Origin: Spirochaetota bacterium
GTDB lineage: Bacteria; Spirochaetota; UBA4802; UBA5550
DNA: 7,371 bases
Direction of reading: 5' to 3'
Assembly: GCA_022704585.1 (NCBI GenBank)
Contig: JAKJGD010000088.1
Location: 1-7,371 of the forward strand
Below the pieces are notes generated by a model. That model was not told where the DNA came from and did not search any database. It was given only the letters and a program-made list of their open reading frames with translations. Positions 1 to 6,117 of the stretch are shown here, piece by piece. The position numbers and the translations under genes are program-made. Every line of letters begins with the position of its first letter. Positions within the stretch are counted from its first letter, which is position 1.

Positions 1-288
1 AAAGAGTTTACCCGGGATAGCGCGCCGTTTGCCGGCATTGCTGAATATATGATGATGCGCTCCGGGCTCGACTCGATCATTGTCTCGTTCGCGGATGAGA
101 TCACCGGTGATGACCTGGGTACATCCCTGCACTACAGGAACTGGAAGGGGGAGGAGCAAAACCGCAACGTCGGCGGCCTTATCATGCATGTCTTCAATCA
201 CCAGACCCATCACCGGGGAATGGTCTCCCTGTACCTGGACCTGCTCGGGATAGAAAACGATTTCAGCAACCTGGCGGCGCTGGTATGA
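1..288 (+). CDS. DinB-family protein, C-terminal part (5' end outside window)
   Basis: The reading frame is open from the first base to a TGA at 286-288, giving 95 visible residues; the N-terminus lies upstream. The segment NVGGLIMHVFNHQTHHRG, encoded at about 166-219, matches the last helix motif of the DinB/YfiT four-helix-bundle superfamily. In that family a histidine from this 'H...H..HHRG' motif helps bind a divalent metal. Family members include DNA-damage-inducible proteins of unknown activity and metal-dependent thiol transferases, so the reaction cannot be named. The stop codon overlaps the start of the next gene (ATGA), so the two are probably translationally coupled. An internal ATG at 49 is in frame but would remove the first part of the fold, so I treat the gene as truncated by the window edge. 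Confidence 0.85.
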   Translation, partial: KEFTRDSAPFAGIAEYMMMRSGLDSIIVSFADEITGDDLGTSLHYRNWKGEEQNRNVGGLIMHVFNHQTHHRGMVSLYLDLLGIENDFSNLAALV

Positions 289-758
289 ATATAATAGGCA
301 AGACAACCATCAATCCCTTCTTCTTTTACACCGGCAAGATCGCCGGGTACGCGACCTGGATATTGCTCGTCCTGTCCCTTTTAAACGTAATCAACATATC
401 CATGTATTCCTGCCCGTTTCCGAGGTATGGAGCGTACGCGGCTTTCGTTGCGGGGATTGCGTTTGTTGTCCTGAGCTCGATCAACCTGGGTAAGTCAACC
501 CGGCTGGGGCTGCCGGGCGAGGACACGGTCCTTAAAACAGGCGGTATTTACAAGTTCAGCAGGAACCCGATGTACGTCGGCTTCAATTGTTTCACCCTAT
601 CCTCCATGCTCTACACCTCGAACCCGTTTGTGGACATCGCCGGCATATACAGCATCGTGATTTATCATTTCATCATACGCGGCGAGGAGAAGTTCCTGCT
701 GGAGCGGTTCGGGGCGGCCTATATTGAATACAAAAGCAGGGTGCGGAGATACCTGTAA
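285..758 (+). CDS. ICMT/PEMT-type membrane methyltransferase
   Basis: This 157-residue integral membrane protein has likely transmembrane segments at about 20-40, 50-68 and 97-131. The motif GGIYKFSRNPMYVGF (86-100) is followed by a cytosolic tail starting with the EE pair (134-135) and ending FGAAYIEYKSRVRRYL. This 'GxYxxSRNPMYxG ... EExxLxxxFGxxYxxYxxxVxRxL' layout is the S-adenosylmethionine-binding half of the isoprenylcysteine carboxyl methyltransferase / phospholipid methyltransferase superfamily. Bacteria usually lack prenylated CaaX proteins, so the substrate is unknown; lipids or small thiols are possible. The length is normal for short bacterial members. The start at 285 overlaps the upstream stop, and no strong Shine-Dalgarno is visible, which fits translational coupling to the DinB-family gene. 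Confidence 0.85.
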   Translation: MNIIGKTTINPFFFYTGKIAGYATWILLVLSLLNVINISMYSCPFPRYGAYAAFVAGIAFVVLSSINLGKSTRLGLPGEDTVLKTGGIYKFSRNPMYVGFNCFTLSSMLYTSNPFVDIAGIYSIVIYHFIIRGEEKFLLERFGAAYIEYKSRVRRYL

Positions 759-948
759 GCAGGGAAGGATCATACAATAACCTCTGAAGCGGCGGGAAGC
801 GTATCGCAATCGCTCTACAGATGTAAATCGATGAACTAATATGCACCGGCTGATAAACAACAGCCTGTCTTGCTTCAAGAAATGAGAATAATTCCGGAAG
901 AGCGCGGACGGGTGAAACGGCCGTCCGCTCCTCCCCGCCTTTCGCTGT
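759..948. other. Gene-free spacer between convergent genes
   Basis: This 190-bp stretch separates the convergent methyltransferase and superoxide dismutase genes. I see no convincing coding frame. It contains a weak hairpin GGCTG (848-852) / CAGCC (861-865) followed by a moderately T-rich tgtcttgctt, which could weakly terminate the left-hand transcript. A stronger GC-rich hairpin lies at 904-928. No promoter-like pair stands out. Confidence 0.5.
904..928 (-). terminator. GC-rich hairpin, possible sod terminator
   Basis: GCGGACGG (904-911) and CCGTCCGC (921-928) form a perfect 8-bp stem with a 9-nt loop, placed 21 bp beyond the sod stop codon. The position suits a terminator for the superoxide dismutase transcript. 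However, no clean T-tract follows on the minus strand (gcgctcttccgg), so it is not a canonical intrinsic terminator and may only stabilise the 3' end. It could also act on the convergent left-hand transcript. Confidence 0.4.
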
Positions 949-1602
949 CTACGAGGCCTTCCGCACGGCTGCGCCGCGCCTGACCTCATCCCGCGCGCTT
1001 CTGAAGTTCTCGCCAACCTGCTTCCAGTTGACCACGCTCCAGAACGCTTTGATGTAGTCGGGCCGCCGGTTCTGGTAATTCAGGTAATAGGCGTGCTCCC
1101 ACACGTCCAGGCCCAGGACCGGAATGAGGCCCTCCATCAGGGGGCTGTCCTGGTTCGCGGTCGAGTGGACGACCAGCTCGCCGCGGGGATTCATCGATAG
1201 CCAGGCCCACCCTGACCCGAACCGGTTCGTTGCCGCTTTCGAAAATTCGGCCTTGAAATTTTCCACGGAGCCGAAGGCCTTGATCAGCGCCTCCCATACT
1301 TCGCCGCCGGGATTTTCACCTTCGCCGCGGCCGAGCACTTTCCAGAAGAGGGAGTGGTTGTGGTGCCCGCCCCCGTGGTTCCGTACCGCGTCCCTGATGT
1401 CTTCAGGCAGGCGCGAAAGGTCCGAGAGCAGTCTTTCCAGCGTCTCATCGTACAGGTGGGGGTACTTTTCCAGCGCGGTGTTCAGCCTCTCCACGTACGT
1501 GCCGTGGTGCCTCTGGTGGTGGATTTCCATGGTTCGCGCGTCTATATATGGCTCAAGAGCATCGTATGCATAGGGTAGATCCGGTAACGTAAAGCGTTTC
1601 AT
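949..1602 (-). CDS. sodA: Superoxide dismutase, Mn/Fe family, Mn-type
   Basis: This cytosolic enzyme converts superoxide to hydrogen peroxide and oxygen. The 217-residue product has the full family layout: an N-terminal hairpin domain beginning [18 protein letters not shown] and a C-terminal alpha/beta domain ending in the usual [15 protein letters not shown]. The metal ligands are all present: His28 (in MEIHHQRHH), His83 (in HNHSLFW), Asp166 and His170 (in [10 protein letters not shown]). Gly77-Gly78 ahead of HSLFW and Gln151 in STANQDSPL are the Mn-type pattern; iron enzymes usually take the active-site Gln from the N-terminal domain. A cambialistic enzyme cannot be excluded. There is no signal peptide. 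The C-terminal tail after the fold (about 200-217, basic) is a little longer than in E. coli SodA. The start is supported by GGAGG, six bases upstream. The gene is monocistronic here, convergent with the methyltransferase and divergent from the ABC operon. Confidence 0.96.
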   Translation of the reverse strand: MKRFTLPDLPYAYDALEPYIDARTMEIHHQRHHGTYVERLNTALEKYPHLYDETLERLLSDLSRLPEDIRDAVRNHGGGHHNHSLFWKVLGRGEGENPGGEVWEALIKAFGSVENFKAEFSKAATNRFGSGWAWLSMNPRGELVVHSTANQDSPLMEGLIPVLGLDVWEHAYYLNYQNRRPDYIKAFWSVVNWKQVGENFRSARDEVRRGAAVRKAS

Positions 1603-1608
1603 GTTATT

Positions 1609-1613
1609 CCTCC
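1609..1613 (-). promoter_or_regulatory. Ribosome binding site of sod
   Basis: On the minus strand GGAGG lies six bases before the ATG at 1602. It is a near-ideal Shine-Dalgarno and fixes the start of the superoxide dismutase. Confidence 0.85.
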
Positions 1614-1642
1614 ATAAAATTAAGAATGATCTAAATTACTAA

Positions 1643-1671
1643 AAAATACACAAACACGCGGCCGGAGTCAA
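1643..1671 (-). promoter_or_regulatory. Probable sigma70-type promoter of sod
   Basis: Read on the minus strand, TTGACT (1666-1671) is followed after exactly 17 bp by TATTTT (1643-1648). That is five of six matches to the -35 consensus and four of six to the -10. The region just upstream (1672-1698) is almost pure A/T and contains an A5T7 tract, resembling an UP element. The predicted transcript would start near 1636 and carry a leader of about 35 nt ahead of the sod start. No operator for a named redox regulator can be recognised. Confidence 0.5.
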
Positions 1672-1717
1672 ATAATAATAACCAAAAATTTTTTTAAACG
1701 CCCATGCCGCCTGCCCG

Positions 1718-1766
1718 CAATTAAAAAACAATTCCTGATGAACTACCGGGAATAGTTTTTTTATTG
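1718..1766. repeat. Imperfect AT-rich dyad in the divergent region
   Basis: CAATTAAAAAACAATTCC (1718-1735) pairs with GGAATAGTTTTTTTATTG (1749-1766). Sixteen of 18 positions match, and the loop is 13 nt. It has the A-tract/stem/T-tract look of a bidirectional terminator, but no gene reads into it from either side, because both flanking genes point away. The right arm overlaps the TTGACA box at 1764-1769. It may be an operator, an insulator between divergent promoters, or a remnant. Confidence 0.45.
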
Positions 1767-1795
1767 ACATCCGGCTTTATTTCCACCAGCATAAT
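1764..1795 (+). promoter_or_regulatory. Possible promoter of the ABC operon
   Basis: A perfect TTGACA lies at 1764-1769. The best -10-like hexamer downstream is CATAAT at 1790-1795 (five of six), but the 20-bp spacer is longer than normal, so the pair is weak. It is listed because the operon needs a promoter in this interval and nothing better is visible. The leader to the ATG at 1867 would be about 65 nt and GC-rich. Confidence 0.25.
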
Positions 1796-1866
1796 CGCCT
1801 TTATCGCGCCCGCGCTCCGGCGGCCGCGAGGGGACGCATCCTCCCTCTAATCCTGGCAGGTGGCCT

Positions 1867-2646
1867 ATGAACATCATTGAAATGACAAACATCAGGAAAG
1901 ATTACCCGCTCGGCGAGACGGTCGTCCATGCCCTGCGCGGGGTCGATCTCTACGTGAAAGAGGGCGAGTTTGTCTCGATCGTCGGCCCGTCCGGCAGCGG
2001 GAAAACCACCCTGCTGAACATCATCGGCTGCATCGACACGCCGACCGGGGGGAGCGTCAGGATCGCCGAAGAGGACATCACGTCCCTTGACGACAAGGGG
2101 CTTACCAACATACGGCTCTTCAAGGTGGGCTTTATCTTCCAGACCTTCAACCTCATACCGGTGCTGAATCTTCTCGAGAACGTGGAGTTTCCCCTTTTGC
2201 TGATGAAGGACAAAAAATGGTCAAAAGAGGACATCCGCGCGCGGGCCGAGCGGTGCATCGAGGACGTGGGCCTGCAGGATTTCATGGACCACCGCCCGGC
2301 CGAGCTCTCCGGCGGACAGCGCCAGCGCGTCGCCATAGCGCGCGCCCTGGTCACGAACCCGCAGATCGTGCTGGCGGACGAGCCCACGGCCAACCTCGAC
2401 TCTGAAACCGGTGCCACTATCCTGAGGCTGATGAAGCGCCTCAACGAAACCGAGAACGTCACGTTCGTTTTTTCCACGCACGATCCGGACGTGCTGCAGT
2501 ACGCGAGCGGTGTCATCAAGATCAGGGACGGCCTGATCGTGGAAAAAGCGGGGTCGGCGCCGGGCAGGCGGCGCGCGGGACGGCAGGAGGACTGGGCGAA
2601 AGGAAAAGTCGGCAAGGGCGGCCGCCGGCCTAAAGGGAGACGCTAG
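1867..2646 (+). CDS. ABC transporter ATP-binding protein, LolD/MacB type
   Basis: This cytosolic ATPase drives an envelope ABC transporter of the MacB/LolD/FtsE class. All nucleotide-binding motifs are present: Walker A GPSGSGKTT (40-48), Q-loop Gln92 in FQTFNLIP, signature LSGGQ (147-151), Walker B IVLADE (167-172) with catalytic Glu172, D-loop NLDSE (177-181) and switch His205. The FQxFNLIPxLxxxENVxFPL stretch is typical of the lipoprotein-export and MacB subfamily. From about residue 229 the protein carries a tail not expected in LolD (E. coli LolD is about 233 residues): 12 of the last 27 residues are Arg or Lys. AGGTGG (1858-1863) three bases before the ATG is a close-set Shine-Dalgarno. 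The stop abuts the start of the first permease (TAGATG), so the two are co-translated. It should form a dimer bound to the two permeases encoded downstream. Confidence 0.95.
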   Translation: MNIIEMTNIRKDYPLGETVVHALRGVDLYVKEGEFVSIVGPSGSGKTTLLNIIGCIDTPTGGSVRIAEEDITSLDDKGLTNIRLFKVGFIFQTFNLIPVLNLLENVEFPLLLMKDKKWSKEDIRARAERCIEDVGLQDFMDHRPAELSGGQRQRVAIARALVTNPQIVLADEPTANLDSETGATILRLMKRLNETENVTFVFSTHDPDVLQYASGVIKIRDGLIVEKAGSAPGRRRAGRQEDWAKGKVGKGGRRPKGRR

Positions 2647-4164
2647 ATGGGCCTCATTTCCAAAATCGCGTGGCGCAACATACAGCGGCACCGGGGCAAA
2701 AGCTTCGTGATCGGGATCATCCTTTTCCTGGGCGCGCTTATCATGACGATCGGCAACGGGGTCATCTCCGGCATGGACAAGGGCCTCAGGGAAAACATAA
2801 TGAACCGGTTCACCGGCCAGATCGTCGTCATTTCAAAAAACCAGCTGGTTGACAACGTGATATTCACCCCCATGGGAAAGGACGTCGAGGTCATCGGCGG
2901 ATACGAGATAGTCAAGAAGGTGCTCGAGGGCCGGGACTATATCGCGCAGTTCATGCCCGCGGCCAAGGGGCTTACGCTGGTCCTGAACGAGAAAGGCGAC
3001 GCGGGGTATGCCCTGGCGCTCGGGGTCAAGTTCGAGGACTACCAGAAGATGTTCATGAACAACGTGCAGCTTGTGGAGGGCGGGTTTCTGAAAAACGACG
3101 AGCGCGGCGTCCTCGTTTCAACGGGGAACAGGACGCGCATATACGACCAGCAGGGTTTCTGGCTGGTGCCCCGGGGCGCCGGGGTGAACGAGAAGAACCT
3201 GCCCCCGGAGAGCCTGAAGTACCGGGACAGGCTGGACGTGCGGGAGAACATCGTGCTGATGGGCGGAAGCATGGAAAACACCTCCCGCGACCTCCTTGTT
3301 GAAGTAAAAGGCATTATCAGGTATGCGTACCTCGATGAATACTGGAAGCATTTCAACATCATGGACATAGAATCGTTCCGCGAGGCGTTCCAGTACGTTA
3401 CCGCGGAAGACGCCCAGGTCGTGGTTCCCGCCGAAAAGAAGAAGATCCTTGAAACCGAAAACCTGGACGACCTGTTCGGCGACACGGTGGTGCAGAAGGC
3501 CGAGCCCGCCGGCAGGCGCTACGACATCACCGGACTCATCGGCAGGAAGATCGTGCAGAAGAAGCTCGATGTGGATGCCGGCTCGTACAACATGGTCTTC
3601 ATAAAGCTGAAGAACGTCAACCGCATCAATGAGGCACTCGAGGACCTGAACGCCGGGCTGAAGGCGGCCGGCGCGGAGGCGCGCGCCGTGTCGTGGAAGG
3701 ACGCGGTGGGGCAGGTCGCGGACACCGCCATGCTCATGCGGAGCGTCACGACCGGCTTCGTGGTCCTCATATTTTTCGTGGCCATTATCATCATCATGAA
3801 CACGCTCAGCATGGCGGCGCTCGAGCGGGTCAGCGAGATCGGCATGATGCGGGCGGTGGGCGCGCACAAGTCGTTCATCGCGAAGATGTTCTTTACCGAG
3901 ACCGCGATCATTTCCTCCGTGTTCGGCGGCGCCGGCATCCTGGCCGGCATCGCGGTCGTGTTTCTGCTGGGCCTCCTGAACATAACCACCGATAACCAGG
4001 TCCTGGTGCTGCTGTTCGGCGGCAACGTGTTCAGGCCGTTTCTCGGTTTTGGCGACATTATCGTCTGCGTTCTCCTGCTTTCGGTCGTGACCGTTATGGC
4101 GACCCTGTATCCGTTAAAAGTGGCGCGGGGGATCACTCCCCTCGACGCGATCATGAGGGATTGA
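2647..4164 (+). CDS. ABC transporter permease 1, FtsX/MacB-LolC/E type
   Basis: This 505-residue inner-membrane subunit has the four-helix MacB/LolC/E topology. One N-terminal helix (about 19-40) follows a basic coupling segment (WRNIQRHRGKS). A periplasmic domain of about 320 residues comes next, then three helices (about 369-391, 417-445 and 468-489). The cytosolic loop ERVSEIGMMRAVGA (393-406) is the conserved FtsX-domain motif that contacts the ATPase, and the end, VARGITPLDAIMRD, is typical. Such transporters do not pass solutes through a channel. They use ATP to move the periplasmic domains, extracting lipoproteins or lipids or driving efflux. The periplasmic part carries one recognisable MacB-type core module. 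Translation starts directly after the ATPase stop, with GGGAG a few bases upstream, and the next permease begins one base after its own stop. It likely pairs with the second permease as a heterodimer. Confidence 0.93.
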   Translation: MGLISKIAWRNIQRHRGKSFVIGIILFLGALIMTIGNGVISGMDKGLRENIMNRFTGQIVVISKNQLVDNVIFTPMGKDVEVIGGYEIVKKVLEGRDYIAQFMPAAKGLTLVLNEKGDAGYALALGVKFEDYQKMFMNNVQLVEGGFLKNDERGVLVSTGNRTRIYDQQGFWLVPRGAGVNEKNLPPESLKYRDRLDVRENIVLMGGSMENTSRDLLVEVKGIIRYAYLDEYWKHFNIMDIESFREAFQYVTAEDAQVVVPAEKKKILETENLDDLFGDTVVQKAEPAGRRYDITGLIGRKIVQKKLDVDAGSYNMVFIKLKNVNRINEALEDLNAGLKAAGAEARAVSWKDAVGQVADTAMLMRSVTTGFVVLIFFVAIIIIMNTLSMAALERVSEIGMMRAVGAHKSFIAKMFFTETAIISSVFGGAGILAGIAVVFLLGLLNITTDNQVLVLLFGGNVFRPFLGFGDIIVCVLLLSVVTVMATLYPLKVARGITPLDAIMRD

Positions 4165-4165
4165 C

Positions 4166-5905
4166 ATGAAGCTCCTGCTATCACTCGGTCTGAGGAACCT
4201 GCTGCGCCAGAAGAGGAGAAGCGTTTTCCTGGGCGTTGCCATCGCGTTCGGCATGATGATCCTGGTCATGACCAGCTCCTTCTCGCATGGCATCACCGAC
4301 AATATCCTGAACCGGATGGTCGTGTACATGACCGGCCACATGAGCGTCACGATAATGGAAAACAGCAGCCAGAACAGGCCCATCATCCGGGACAAGGACA
4401 GGATCATCCGGATCATCAGGAATAACGTCAATGACATCAAGGAGATCGACGAGTCCATCGGCCGTTTTGCCCGCCTGATCGGGAATGCGCGGGGCGATAA
4501 TACCATTGTCGTGGGGGTCGAGGTAAACAGGGAATTCGAAGAGTATCTCAACCAGAGCCTTATCAGCGGCAGCTTGAAGGACTTCACCTCGGGCACGCTG
4601 GAAAACCCGGTGATCATATATTCGGACAAGGCGAAGGTGCTGGGCGTGAAGCCGCGTGACACGATCAACATGCGGACCAACACCATCACCGGGCAGTCGC
4701 AGGCGGCCCGCCTGACCGTGGCGGCGGTGCTGCGCTCCAGCAACATGTTCGAGGGAATGGCGGTGTACCTTCCCCTGAAGACCCTGAAGGCCATGATCGG
4801 GCTGAAGCCCCACGAGACGGGCGAGCTCCATGTCATCTTCAATAAAACAAACAACGAACGGGCTGCGAAGCGCGAGGCTGACAGGCTGTATGCGAAGCTG
4901 AAGCCCGGCATCGCCGCGATAGGCGGGGAGGCTTCCCGCGGAAAGACGGCCGCGGCGGTAACGGTCCTGGGGTTTGCAGGCGATGCGGACGCACGCGCCC
5001 TGATGAACAGGCACCTTACGATAACGGCGGGAGCCGTGCCGGAAGAAGCGTCCGATGACGGCGCCCTGCTGGGGCGGAAGCTGGCGGCCGGCCTTGGTCT
5101 CAGGCCGGGGGACCCGTTCACCGTTTCATATGACAACAGGTTCGGAGGCGGGCGGACCGAGAATACGTATAACGTCAGCGGGGTCCTGGTCTCCGACGTG
5201 CTTCCCGAAGAGGGGATCATTCTCCTCAATGAGAAGACGTTTTATAAAACATATCTGGAAAACCTTCCGAAGAGCGCGGGCGGGTACCGGCCGGACAGGA
5301 AGTCGCCGGTTTATTCCCTCTTCTCGCCCGAATGGAAGCTGCTGCCGCGGACCAAAACGAACGATGAGCTGGAAACAAAGCTTGCGGAGATGACCCGGAC
5401 GAGGTGGCGCGGGCCGTGGCTTGACGTGCGCACCATGTACGAAAGCGCGGACTTCATCATCACGTTCGAGTTTGCGCTGTTCGTCGTGTCCCTGGTGGCG
5501 GTCATGATACTCTTTTTCATAATACTGATCGGCGTGCTCAACACCCTGCGGATGACCATACGCGAGAGGACGCGGGAGATAGGGACCGTCAGGGCCATCG
5601 GCATGCAGAAGTCGGACGTCAAGTACCTGTTCATAATAGAAACGGTGCTCCTGACGGCGATCGCCTGCCTGGCGGGGATCGTCATGGCCTTCATGATGAT
5701 GGGAGTGCTGAGCCTCTTCCATATTCAATCCGACAGCATCCTGTCAATCCTGCTGGTGGACCGGCACCTCTATTTTCTCCCGTCGGCGGCCGCGATTTCC
5801 TTTTATTTTTTCCTGATCCTGGTCATGGCGGCGGCCACGTCCTATTTTCCCGCGCGGCGGGCGTCCGAGCTCCCGGCGGTGGAAGCGCTGAGGCATTTTG
5901 AGTAG
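4166..5905 (+). CDS. ABC transporter permease 2, FtsX/MacB-LolC/E type, extended periplasmic domain
   Basis: This 579-residue inner-membrane permease is the likely heterodimer partner of the preceding one. It has an N-terminal helix at about 19-40, a periplasmic domain of almost 400 residues, and helices at about 433-461, 487-516 and 537-561. The loop ERTREIGTVRAIGM (467-480) is the FtsX-domain coupling motif, and the C-terminus ARRASELPAVEALRHFE is standard for the family. Compared with permease 1 the extra length is periplasmic. There the pattern 'xxLGxxPxDxxxx ... VxxVL ... Y/IxLxxKTxxxx' occurs twice, at about 149-210 and 299-362, suggesting a duplicated module. The start lies one base after the upstream stop, and the Shine-Dalgarno GAGGGA is inside the end of that gene, so the two are coupled. 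A 209-bp AT-rich region with an inserted-looking repeat separates it from the next gene. The substrate is unknown. Confidence 0.92.
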   Translation: MKLLLSLGLRNLLRQKRRSVFLGVAIAFGMMILVMTSSFSHGITDNILNRMVVYMTGHMSVTIMENSSQNRPIIRDKDRIIRIIRNNVNDIKEIDESIGRFARLIGNARGDNTIVVGVEVNREFEEYLNQSLISGSLKDFTSGTLENPVIIYSDKAKVLGVKPRDTINMRTNTITGQSQAARLTVAAVLRSSNMFEGMAVYLPLKTLKAMIGLKPHETGELHVIFNKTNNERAAKREADRLYAKLKPGIAAIGGEASRGKTAAAVTVLGFAGDADARALMNRHLTITAGAVPEEASDDGALLGRKLAAGLGLRPGDPFTVSYDNRFGGGRTENTYNVSGVLVSDVLPEEGIILLNEKTFYKTYLENLPKSAGGYRPDRKSPVYSLFSPEWKLLPRTKTNDELETKLAEMTRTRWRGPWLDVRTMYESADFIITFEFALFVVSLVAVMILFFIILIGVLNTLRMTIRERTREIGTVRAIGMQKSDVKYLFIIETVLLTAIACLAGIVMAFMMMGVLSLFHIQSDSILSILLVDRHLYFLPSAAAISFYFFLILVMAAATSYFPARRASELPAVEALRHFE

Positions 5906-5917
5906 TAAAAGACAGTT

Positions 5918-5945
5918 AATAGTGAATAGTGATTAGTGAATAGTT
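5918..5945 (+). repeat. Heptanucleotide tandem repeat, left end
   Basis: Four successive 7-base units are AATAGTG, AATAGTG, ATTAGTG and AATAGTT. The same unit appears in inverted orientation at the right end of the element. The perfect register and single-base variants suggest slippage-type expansion. Confidence 0.8.
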
Positions 5946-5951
5946 GCGGAT

Positions 5952-5988
5952 AATTTTCCATCCGCTCTACCTGAGCGGATGGAAAATT
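5952..5988. repeat. Perfect 16-bp hairpin 1
   Basis: AATTTTCCATCCGCTC (5952-5967) and GAGCGGATGGAAAATT (5973-5988) pair without mismatch around the loop TACCT. The stem is longer than a normal intrinsic terminator, and no T-run follows on either strand. The core TTTTCC...CGCTC is shared with hairpin 2. Confidence 0.85.
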
Positions 5989-5990
5989 GC

Positions 5991-6019
5991 TTGAGAATAA
6001 ACGATTAACATCATAATAA
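5991..6019 (+). promoter_or_regulatory. Possible promoter inside the repeat element
   Basis: TTGAGA (5991-5996) lies between the two hairpins. It is followed by the AT-rich hexamers CATAAT (6012-6017, spacer 15) and TAATAA (6014-6019, spacer 17). Either pairing is imperfect: the better hexamer has a short spacer. If active it would give the LolA-like gene its own transcript, with hairpin 2 in the leader. Confidence 0.25.
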
Positions 6020-6053
6020 AATATTTTCCGCTCTGGAAGAGCGGAAAATATTT
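6019..6053. repeat. Perfect 16-bp hairpin 2
   Basis: AAATATTTTCCGCTCT (6019-6034) and AGAGCGGAAAATATTT (6038-6053) pair without mismatch around a GGA triloop. It resembles hairpin 1 in the TTTTCC/CGCTCT core, so the two are probably related copies. No continuous T-tract follows, so it is not a standard terminator. Confidence 0.85.
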
Positions 6054-6058
6054 ACAAT

Positions 6059-6083
6059 AACTATTCACTATTCGTTATTAACT
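6059..6083 (-). repeat. Heptanucleotide repeat, right end, inverted
   Basis: On the minus strand this reads AGTTAATAACGAATAGTGAATAGTT, built from the same 7-base unit (AATAGTG and variants) as the left end, with one unit fewer and more divergence. It closes the composite palindrome. Confidence 0.75.
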
Positions 6084-6101
6084 ATGCACTACTATATGAA
6101 A

Positions 6102-6117
6102 GGTATATGGGTATATG
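6102..6117 (+). repeat. Tandem 8-mer GGTATATG x2 at a start codon
   Basis: Two adjacent perfect copies of GGTATATG lie at 6102-6109 and 6110-6117. The second provides the first in-frame ATG (6115) of the LolA-like gene. The ATG in the first copy opens a three-codon frame whose TGA overlaps that start. Copy-number change would alter the spacing between the AAAGG (6099-6103) and the start. Confidence 0.6.

Larger units (their letters stand above)
5914..6083. repeat. Composite palindromic repeat element, MITE/REP-like
   Basis: This AT-rich 170-bp block sits in a GC-rich operon. The left end (5914-5945) and right end (6059-6083) are inverted copies. The inner 12 bases match perfectly (TAGTGAATAGTT 5934-5945 / AACTATTCACTA 6059-6070), as do the outer 8 (AGTTAATA 5914-5921 / TATTAACT 6076-6083). 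The left end is one 7-base unit longer than the right. Between the ends are two perfect 16-bp hairpins. There is no transposase and no convincing coding frame. Size, symmetry and AT bias suggest a non-autonomous mobile repeat or REP-like cluster, but its copy number in the genome is unknown. Confidence 0.7.

Noticed and set aside
848..865. Short hairpin as terminator of the methyltransferase gene
   Set aside because: The stem is only 5 bp with an 8-nt loop and a mixed tract (tgtcttgctt) after it. It is mentioned in the spacer entry but is too weak for its own call.
1124..1573. Plus-strand open frame of 149 codons opposite the superoxide dismutase
   Set aside because: The superoxide dismutase frame contains every metal ligand and a perfect ribosome site, so the opposite frame is an artefact.
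1950..2615. Minus-strand open frame of 221 codons opposite the ABC ATPase
   Set aside because: It is fully contained in a gene with all ABC motifs and has no protein-like features of its own.
3118..3867. Minus-strand open frame of 249 codons opposite permease 1
   Set aside because: The His/Val/Leu-rich translation is a mirror of the permease codons and has no ribosome site or family signature.
4114..5229. Long minus-strand open frame of 371 codons opposite the permease genes
   Set aside because: It is antisense to two well-supported permeases. The translation is Ser/Arg/Pro-rich without a recognisable domain, and GC-rich codon bias explains such open antisense frames.
6019..6053. Hairpin 2 as an intrinsic terminator of the ABC genes
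   Set aside because: The sequence after the GC part of the stem is AAAATATTT, with no T-run, and the structure is symmetric. Function as a terminator is possible but not supported.
5918..6083. CRISPR-like array
   Set aside because: The 7-base units are contiguous and the hairpins are single pairs. There are no 25-40 bp direct repeats with regular unique spacers and no cas genes.
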